From positions 1-34,580 of the forward strand of contig JAOZUO010000083.1 of assembly GCA_029938605.1 (NCBI GenBank): 34,580 nt of DNA. Reading direction: 5' to 3'. The notes below the pieces were generated by a model that was not told the DNA's origin, ran no database searches, and worked only from the letters and a program-made list of their open reading frames with translations. Below are positions 30,401 through 34,580 of this stretch, piece by piece (the stretch's first letter is position 1; each line of letters starts with the position of its first letter). The position numbers and the translations under genes were made by a program. This stretch comes from Deltaproteobacteria bacterium (GTDB taxonomy: Bacteria; Myxococcota_A; Polyangia; HGW-17; JAJRWW01).

Positions 30401-30721
30401 CCGGGGGACGCCATGTACCTCATCCTCCACGGCTCGGTGTCCATCCAGCTCGGTGACCTGGAGATAGTGCGCATAGAGCGCCGGGACTGCTTCGGAGAGA
30501 TGGCGGTCATCGACAACCTCCCCCGGAGCGCCGACGCCGTGGCCGCCGAGGACACCGATCTGCTCCGCATCGACGCCCAGTCCTTCGACGAGCTCCTCCA
30601 GGAGAAGCACCAGATCGTCAAGGGCATCTTCAAGGTCCTGTCCTCCCGCCTCCGCGAATCCACCGCCAAACGCGTCACCGGCCCCGCCCCCATGGTCTCC
30701 GCCCCCACCTCCGACTCGTAA
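27467..30721 (+). CDS. NTT-type (Npt1/Npt2-like) MFS protein fused to HEAT repeats and a cyclic-nucleotide-binding domain
   Basis: 1084 aa from ATG 27467; a TTG at 27440 would add 9 residues and an ATG at 27482 would drop 5. Residues about 20-440 form about 12 membrane helices of the nucleotide-transporter/MFS type. About 480-800 are HEAT-like helical pairs rich in Ala and Leu (for example HPSALVRKEATLLIAEM, NHPRRRVRAAATLCAQ). The C-terminus (about 939-1070) is a complete cNMP-binding domain: FHAGDPGDAMYLILHGSVSI and the phosphate cassette FGEMAVIDNLPRSADAV (Phe1009, Glu1011, Arg1020). It may be a transporter or sensor gated by cAMP/cGMP, with the HEAT part as a coupling scaffold (inference). 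It is divergent from the Tad operon. Confidence 0.85.
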   Translation: MISLTMKRLVRRIFNVHPGEGAQVLILMLFIFFIQSVLSTGKVLQYSVFLDSFGRKSLALAFVLAPLVLALVAAFYSALTRLVRIAVLVPVTLVVLAAGFIFWRLLLAPPPPDFPILGTWVPEPLPDPYGTFFLYIWVEVAASIAIVQAWAFVSDAFDPRQAKRLIPLVGLGASFSFLLNGFVVHPLVKYVIDAEDLTWLVAFSFLMSIVLFWVARHRGIGGRDRPSRDRSSRPTPIQRKGNPDSFFGSMMVGFEQIGRTPLLRLFAIITVATILSQGLLDFIFMSTLKMHFEKNELAGFLAIFYGSLGAIQVLLQMFVSGRLLTRLGSAVCLSILPLAVCLGSLVWVILPAFGLLVGLRFGDRLLKQAFYSPSLQALYTPVPKMAKRQAMMLIKGVISPLAFAVFGLILFFFGVGLKLQYLALGLVAIAGTAFGIMVFRARPAYVKALSEALERRKLDQFEVVEDFAVGMDGETIAFIQAAVFEQDDEGKAVFALRMLAGVRSVQVTELLFKACRHPSALVRKEATLLIAEMERAADAPAVAALVADEEDPEVVAQHLVTLATLGTEGTAGTVEGLLNHPRRRVRAAATLCAQRLDLATDLADQTFDSLAHAPKEADRLILAQVMLPFAHESLAPRCLILLADGSAAVRGAALRAAGTIGSPTLLADLLVCFTCLGPADEAGVALAALGDVAVPELGKIAASKDAPLMLRQRVPRILATVDTDQAGRVLEDLLSDPHDDIRLYAIRSLNRITDNPGGYDRPAQTLIVERIRAEVITGQVLATTRRGLSGLLDPHQTSLLSQELEHRLAACLTRLFGLAALVEDPKMTAIIHWNIQSGDTRLTAHAIELIDTAFSREVAELVVPLVESKTRTVDLAKSLPEAAENLRLAAKNPVKAVVTGQDQWLRICAAVGWPELTQSIDAPLYQEVQTMVPLIEQILFLQSVPIFRELSGEELHFIAGITEHLSIAKDETLFHAGDPGDAMYLILHGSVSIQLGDLEIVRIERRDCFGEMAVIDNLPRSADAVAAEDTDLLRIDAQSFDELLQEKHQIVKGIFKVLSSRLRESTAKRVTGPAPMVSAPTSDS

Positions 30722-30800
30722 CTCGCAATTCGTATCCGAGCGTCGTTGCAGCTAGTCCGCACTTTCTGATTTTCTGATCGCCGGATAACGAAAGACAGCG

Positions 30801-30830
30801 TATTATCATATTGTAATGCAATGTAATATA
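30801..30830 (+). promoter_or_regulatory. AT-rich operator/promoter of the toxin-antitoxin pair
   Basis: The 30-bp stretch before the antitoxin gene is sharply AT-rich compared with its surroundings. It contains TGTAAT twice, 10 bp apart (30812-30817 and 30822-30827), one helical turn, the spacing preferred by ribbon-helix-helix repressors, and possible -10 boxes TATTAT (30801) and TAATAT (30824). Autoregulation by the antitoxin is expected. Confidence 0.45.
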
Positions 30831-30853
30831 CGCCCTGAAGGGAGGAACCATCC

Positions 30854-31117
30854 ATGGCCATGACGAGCGTGCGGATGCCGGATGAAATGGCGGAGCGGTT
30901 GGAGCAGCTGGCTGCGCGCCTCAAACGGGCAAAGGGGTGGGTCATCAACGAGGCGCTGCGGGAGTATCTGGAGCAAGCCGAGCTTCGGCAGCGCATGGTC
31001 GTCGACACTCTGGAAGGCATCGAGGCGCTGGAGGCCGGAGAGATCATCGACGGTGACGATGTCGTGACCTGGCTCGATAGCTGGGGGACACCAGACGAGC
31101 TGCCTCCACCTGAATAG
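30854..31117 (+). CDS. ribbon-helix-helix antitoxin (ParD/CopG-like)
   Basis: 87 aa. The N-terminus MTSVRMPDEMAERLEQLAARL is a typical RHH strand plus first helix, followed by KGWVINEALREYLEQAE. The remainder (about 50-87) is acidic and probably flexible, the part that wraps the toxin. GGAGG at 30841-30845 is 8 nt before ATG 30854. Its stop codon overlaps the toxin start by one base (TAGTG). It should neutralise the toxin encoded next and repress the shared promoter. Confidence 0.88.
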   Translation: MAMTSVRMPDEMAERLEQLAARLKRAKGWVINEALREYLEQAELRQRMVVDTLEGIEALEAGEIIDGDDVVTWLDSWGTPDELPPPE

Positions 31118-31392
31118 TGAAAATGAAACTGGTCTTTAGCGCCAGGGCTCTCGACGATTTGGTGCGTCTACGTGAGTTCATCGCAATGAAGAACCCCCAG
31201 GCTGCCGAGCGCGTGGCGCGGGTGCTGTTGACCGCCCTCCAAAGGCTCGTTGATCACCCTCAGCTTGGACGGCCCGTGGAGGAGCTCCCTGCCTGCAGAG
31301 ATCTGGTGGCCGGCACCTACGTTGTAAGATACCGATCTACGGTGGAGAGAGTCGAGATCATCCGGATCTGGCACGGCAAGGAATATCGGTAG
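31117..31392 (+). CDS. RelE/ParE-family toxin
   Basis: 91 aa from GTG 31117 (ATG 31123 is equally possible and gives 89 aa). The sequence has the RelE/ParE pattern: VFSARALDDLVRLREFIAMKNPQAAERVARVLL, HPQLGRPVEEL, CRDLVAGTYVVRYRSTVERVEIIRIWHGKEYR. Whether it cleaves mRNA (RelE) or poisons gyrase (ParE) cannot be told by eye; the RHH antitoxin and the C-terminal IRIWHGKEYR are more usual in ParDE pairs. It is translationally coupled to the antitoxin. Confidence 0.88.
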   Translation: MKMKLVFSARALDDLVRLREFIAMKNPQAAERVARVLLTALQRLVDHPQLGRPVEELPACRDLVAGTYVVRYRSTVERVEIIRIWHGKEYR

Positions 31393-31427
31393 GGCCCGAG
31401 GTCAAGAAACAACAATATTGCCCTCTC

Positions 31428-32513
31428 TCAGAAACGAAACCGCAGGTTCATCATGAACGTACGCCGGCCAAGATCTGGGCGCTCCACTCGCCGCTGGTGG
31501 CGGACGATCCACCAGCCATCGTCGAGGGGCGCGGTCCTGGTCGGAGGAACGGTCGGACGCGGCGCGTCGAAATCGAGCTGATGCTCGGGCCTGAGGGAGT
31601 CCGAAATCTTGCCGACGCCGATGAAGATCATGGGAATGCCGACAGCCGTGACGATCGCTCCGGGGATCAGGAACACCGCGCCCAACGCGCCGATGAGTGC
31701 ATGCCCAAGACAGGTGAGCCCTCCAGACGTACAGGACAGGGAGTAGGCCACCAAAACCGCCCCGAGCCCCGTGGCTAAACCCCCCGGGATGACCAGGCCT
31801 ATTCCCCAGTTGCGAAGGCGGCGGCCCGAGGAGCGAAGATCAGCTCGCTGCGCCCGGCTGGAGGGGCGAGTGTAGCGCCAGTCGTTGTTGACGAACCACA
31901 GGAACCTCCGCATGGCCCGAGCCACACGCCGCACCGCGGTCGGGTCGCCCTCCCCCAGCCGCAGCACAAAGCGCCCGCTCCAAACCGTCGTGCCGTCATG
32001 CCGGGTCAGCGTCACGCACTTTTCGCCGCTCCGACGGCAGTACACCGTCACCTGTCCCCGCCCCGAAGACGCGCCCACCTTGCCCAGGTCGTGCACGTTC
32101 ACCTTCACCGCCCCGACCCCTGCCCCCGAATGGTCACCAACAAGTCCACACCGCCGCCCGCTGCCCCCGCGCCACGACGCCCCGGCCACGCGGACCATCC
32201 GCAAAACCCCATTGTTCGTCAGGGTCAGGGAGAGCCGCCCGCGACCACACCCGTCCCCATCTGCCACGTAGCGGCCCAAAACCCTCTTCAGGTGACGCAA
32301 CGTGTCCTCCGTGGTCAAAAGCCTCCTCTGGCGCGAAGCAGTAGGAGGTACCGGCTTACGTCGGTGTAAGACCTTCGATCGGTCTTCGCTCCCGCCAGCC
32401 GGTGCATCGAGAGCGGGTGCCCCGACGGCGACTTGGCCTCCGGCGCAAAGGCTCCCCGCAACAATAGCCACGAGCGTGATGCACAGCGCCTTGGATATGG
32501 GCCGAGTCGTCAT
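31428..32513 (-). CDS. secreted/envelope protein of unknown function with a C-terminal hydrophobic pair
   Basis: 361 aa from ATG 32513. A longer frame to 32621 exists, but AGAGAAG lies directly upstream of 32513 and a signal peptide (hydrophobic core CITLVAIVAGSLCAGGQVAVGA) begins there. The mature N-terminal half has Cys residues and an Arg/Gly-rich region (about 95-160), then a FVLRLGEGDP block and a basic helix. Two long hydrophobic stretches (about 245-315) with small residues suggest a membrane hairpin, and the protein ends in NLRFRF. I do not recognise the family. It is convergent with the toxin gene; the gap is 35 bp. Confidence 0.65.
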   Translation of the reverse strand: MTTRPISKALCITLVAIVAGSLCAGGQVAVGAPALDAPAGGSEDRSKVLHRRKPVPPTASRQRRLLTTEDTLRHLKRVLGRYVADGDGCGRGRLSLTLTNNGVLRMVRVAGASWRGGSGRRCGLVGDHSGAGVGAVKVNVHDLGKVGASSGRGQVTVYCRRSGEKCVTLTRHDGTTVWSGRFVLRLGEGDPTAVRRVARAMRRFLWFVNNDWRYTRPSSRAQRADLRSSGRRLRNWGIGLVIPGGLATGLGAVLVAYSLSCTSGGLTCLGHALIGALGAVFLIPGAIVTAVGIPMIFIGVGKISDSLRPEHQLDFDAPRPTVPPTRTAPLDDGWWIVRHQRRVERPDLGRRTFMMNLRFRF

Positions 32514-32671
32514 TTTCTTCTCTTGCGAGAGTCGAGCCTTAGACCACTTCCTACATTGGACGAATTCGAGGTCGAGGGAGTGGTCGGCCTTCATTCTGGA
32601 AGTGACCATTTCCAGAAGCATACCACCGCACCTGTTGCACTGTCCGCTTCACTGCTCAGCGCCGGCACTCA

Positions 32672-32947
32672 TCATAGGTCGTCGGCCTTCGCTTCCATCC
32701 GGACGTTGCAGTCGGCGCAGTACCGGGCGGCGCCGGCGCCAAACAGCGCCACCACGCCGATCCCGGCCACCATCACGCAGGCGAGCAGGAGCCACCAGGG
32801 GGCGCGCCAGGGGACTACGGCCAGGGTGGACATGGCCAGGATGGCGGCGAAGATCAGGGCCCAGCCCGTGATCCGTCGCATGGGCCGCAGGTCCTTTTCC
32901 CGGTGACCACCGCACTGCGGGCACTTCAGTCTTGTGGGGTCGGTCAT
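32672..32947 (-). CDS. small two-helix membrane protein with two Cys pairs
   Basis: 91 aa from ATG 32947. LKCPQCGG near residues 8-14 and YCADC near 76-80 form a split CxxC...CxxC zinc-ribbon pair. Between them are two hydrophobic segments (about 27-45 and 52-72). Both Cys pairs would lie on the same side of the membrane and could share one metal ion. Function is unknown. It lies upstream of the 361-aa envelope gene on the same strand, 158 bp away. Confidence 0.65.
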   Translation of the reverse strand: MTDPTRLKCPQCGGHREKDLRPMRRITGWALIFAAILAMSTLAVVPWRAPWWLLLACVMVAGIGVVALFGAGAARYCADCNVRMEAKADDL

Positions 32948-33014
32948 GCAGCGCAGCCTATCAACCTGGCGCCCTTTGGCAACCAGTGTTCAGCTACGGT
33001 GTGGAGCTACGGTT

Positions 33015-33043
33015 GCGCCTGTCGGGTTGAAGGATGATACTTC
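33015..33043 (+). promoter_or_regulatory. possible promoter of the Memo-family gene
   Basis: TTGCGC (33015-33020), a 17-nt spacer and GATACT (33038-33043) precede the strong AGGAGG (33052-33057) of the Memo gene. The match is weak, and transcription would start close to the ribosome-binding site. Confidence 0.25.
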
Positions 33044-33066
33044 TTTCTCACAGGAGGTATTGGGCG

Positions 33067-33930
33067 ATGGACATAGTGAAGCGTGGTGACTACTTCGCGG
33101 CCCAGGGCTGGTATCCGGCCCAGCAAAAGGCCTGCGGCCGGCAAATCGAGGAGTTCCTCAAAGCCCTCGACTCTCAGACGTTGCCTGCCCAGCGGCTGCG
33201 CTGCGGCATCGTGCCCCACGCCGGGTGGATGTTCTCCGGCAGGCTGGCGGCCTGGACAATTGGAGCCCTTGCGCGGCATGCGGACCAGGTGGACACGGTG
33301 GTGCTGCTGGGGGGCCACCTGGGACCGGGGTCCGGGAGCTGGATCCTCAAAGACGGTCGCTGGCCCACCCCCGTGGGCGACCTCGAAGTGGACCGGGACC
33401 TTTCCGAGGCAGTGGCCCGGGAGACCGGCTGGCGCCTCACCGGACCCGCCGACTACCAACCCGACAACACCCTCGAGCTGCAGATGCCGATCTTGCGCCA
33501 CTGCTTTTCGAACAGCCGCCTGGTGGCCGCCGGGGTGGCGGCGGATCCCGACTGTATCGATGCCGGCGCCGCGGTGGTGCGCGCCGCCGCTGATCTGGGT
33601 CGGGACATCGTGGTCATCGGCTCCACCGATCTCACCCACTACGGTCCGAACTACGGCTTCAACCCCGCCGGCTCCGGCGCCGAAGCGGTGACGTGGGTCA
33701 AGGAGGTCAATGACGCCCGGGGTGTGGAGCTCATGGTGAACCTGGACCCCAAAACCCTGGTGTTAGAAGCTCTCGAGAAACACTTCTGCTGCTGCCCCGG
33801 AGCCACCGCCGCCACCCTCGCCGCCGCCCGCGCCCTCGGCGCCGACAAAGGCCACGTCCTGTCCACCCTCACCAGCTACGACGTCCATCCAGGCGAAAGC
33901 TTCGTAGGCTACGCCGCCGTCGTCTTTTGA
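33067..33930 (+). CDS. amrB: Memo-family protein, AmmeMemoRadiSam system protein B (AmrB)
   Basis: 287 aa from ATG 33067, with AGGAGG 9 nt upstream; an earlier in-frame start at 33034 lies before that site. Family motifs are present in order: VPHAGWMFSGRLA (His51), VVLLGGHLGPGSG (His84), ELQMPILRH, VVIGSTDLTHYGPNYG (His191), FCCCPGAT (Cys241-243) and SYDVHPGESFVGYAAVVF at the end. The human MEMO1 metal site uses two His and one Cys at matching positions, so metal binding is likely. The usual partners, an AMMECR1-domain protein and a radical SAM enzyme, are not adjacent. Cytoplasmic. Substrate unknown. Confidence 0.9.
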   Translation: MDIVKRGDYFAAQGWYPAQQKACGRQIEEFLKALDSQTLPAQRLRCGIVPHAGWMFSGRLAAWTIGALARHADQVDTVVLLGGHLGPGSGSWILKDGRWPTPVGDLEVDRDLSEAVARETGWRLTGPADYQPDNTLELQMPILRHCFSNSRLVAAGVAADPDCIDAGAAVVRAAADLGRDIVVIGSTDLTHYGPNYGFNPAGSGAEAVTWVKEVNDARGVELMVNLDPKTLVLEALEKHFCCCPGATAATLAAARALGADKGHVLSTLTSYDVHPGESFVGYAAVVF

Positions 33931-33936
33931 CTCCAT

Positions 33937-34580
33937 TCAAGATGCAATTCCAGCGAGGTCTCTTATACCATCGCGAAAGAACTGAAAGCTCTCGGACTGG
34001 TTGGCGTCGACATCTATCTTTGGGGCGATTTTCTGCGCCCACTCACATTTTGCGCGACCAGGGGCGGGCCAACCTTCCTTCTTTAACGCCTTCGCTCCTC
34101 CCTTCTGAATCGCATCTGCTAGCAATTCCCACGTCCCGCAAATCGAATCCTGCTGGTAGCCATCTAGAATCTGTGTCTTGGCTTTTGGGTACGCGCCTAC
34201 CACCGCATTGCGATCGCCGAGTAGCCATGCCTCCATTTCCTCGATGGCGATACGAAACAGCGTCGTCGGTCCTGGGTTGCAGGCAGCTTGTACTTCAATC
34301 AACTCCTGCTTGAAATTCGTGCAGGTACGGTCGTCGAGATCCACTACTACCACCACAGCCGCGTCAAAGTCCTGGTGACTCTTGCCATAGCCTTCGAGCA
34401 ACTTCGGTAGCCGATCCAGAAGAATTCGCTTTCTAACATCGATCTTCCCGGTCATTCCCTTGGGAAGATGCCCAACGCCTCTGTAGCAGATGATTCGATA
34501 GCTGTGCTCCACACCATTTGGGCCAAGGATTTTTTCCACCAGAGACTGGAGTGCGAGCCTCCCCGACGCATCTTCAACCA
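33937..34580 (-). CDS. DUF4276 family protein, partial (5' end beyond the window)
   Basis: The reading frame stays open to the right edge: before the GTG at 34539 it reads VEDASGRLALQSL, which fits the VE(D/G)-type beginning of DUF4276 proteins, so the true start is probably just outside. Seen here are about 214 residues. VVVVVDLDDRTC resembles a TOPRIM-like DxD strand, followed by IAIEEMEAWLLGD and a helical C-terminus. DUF4276 genes often sit next to an AAA ATPase gene; that would be to the right, out of view. Base composition is unlike the neighbours (about 47-50% GC in two 60-base lines counted by hand), pointing to a horizontally acquired cassette. Six bases separate its stop from the Memo gene's stop. 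Confidence 0.75.
   Translation of the reverse strand, partial: VEDASGRLALQSLVEKILGPNGVEHSYRIICYRGVGHLPKGMTGKIDVRKRILLDRLPKLLEGYGKSHQDFDAAVVVVVDLDDRTCTNFKQELIEVQAACNPGPTTLFRIAIEEMEAWLLGDRNAVVGAYPKAKTQILDGYQQDSICGTWELLADAIQKGGAKALKKEGWPAPGRAKCEWAQKIAPKIDVDANQSESFQFFRDGIRDLAGIAS

Noticed and set aside
33937-34539. Complete DUF4276 gene starting at GTG 34539
   Set aside because: The frame is open to the window edge with family-like sequence before 34539 and no ribosome-binding site there, so the gene is cut by the edge.

Overview
The window looks like chromosomal DNA from a GC-rich, Gram-negative, deltaproteobacteria-type organism (Myxococcota or Bradymonadia-like). This placement is inferred, not proven. 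It rests on the 16S 5' end, MCE and OmpA envelope proteins, many lipoproteins with Asp/Asn- or Cys-rich mature parts, a MopE-type repeat lipoprotein, FHA proteins tied to Tad secretion genes, and an NTT-HEAT-cNMP fusion. No insertion sequence, prophage, CRISPR array or tRNA was seen.

Layout. 1-730: 5' end of a 16S rRNA gene on the minus strand, with a leader holding a boxA and three perfect hairpins, and two tandem promoters. 1046-3144: two tandem MCE (MlaD-like) proteins without ABC partners. 3187-6272 (minus): a MopE-repeat lipoprotein followed by a POT-family transporter. 6487-7269: OmpA-domain lipoprotein. 7477-9162 (minus): large lipoprotein of unknown function. 9410-10177: zinc-ribbon/GYF_2/TM protein. 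10276-12793: compact operon of an ECF-like sigma factor, a probable anti-sigma protein, a DUF2953 protein and two GerW/YtfJ-family proteins. 12850-13323 (minus): small secreted NTF2-like protein. 13695-18592: two membrane-anchored alkaline-phosphatase-superfamily ('sulfatase') enzymes, both with Thr where sulfatases have Cys/Ser. 18655-19407: Cys-rich lipoprotein. 19428-20279 (minus): SprT-like metallopeptidase. 20533-27249 (minus): cpaB-tadB-tadC followed by two FHA-TM proteins, a partial Tad machinery with phospho-dependent scaffolds. 27467-30721: nucleotide-transporter-like MFS protein fused to HEAT repeats and a cNMP-binding domain. 30854-31392: ParDE/RelE-type toxin-antitoxin pair. 31428-32947 (minus): two envelope proteins of unknown function. 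33067-33930: Memo-family protein (AmrB). 33937-end (minus): DUF4276 protein cut by the window edge, in clearly lower-GC DNA.

The most interesting points are: (i) the sigma/anti-sigma/DUF2953/GerW operon, which recreates the Bacillus ytfI-ytfJ neighbourhood under its own sigma factor and with a duplicated GerW; (ii) the Tad-FHA-FHA operon; (iii) the Thr-type 'sulfatase' pair; (iv) a small family of inverted-repeat intergenic elements; (v) several short tandem repeats sitting exactly at stop codons or in leaders; and (vi) promoters placed so close to start codons that leaderless mRNAs are likely. All functional statements come from reading motifs by eye; no database search was run.
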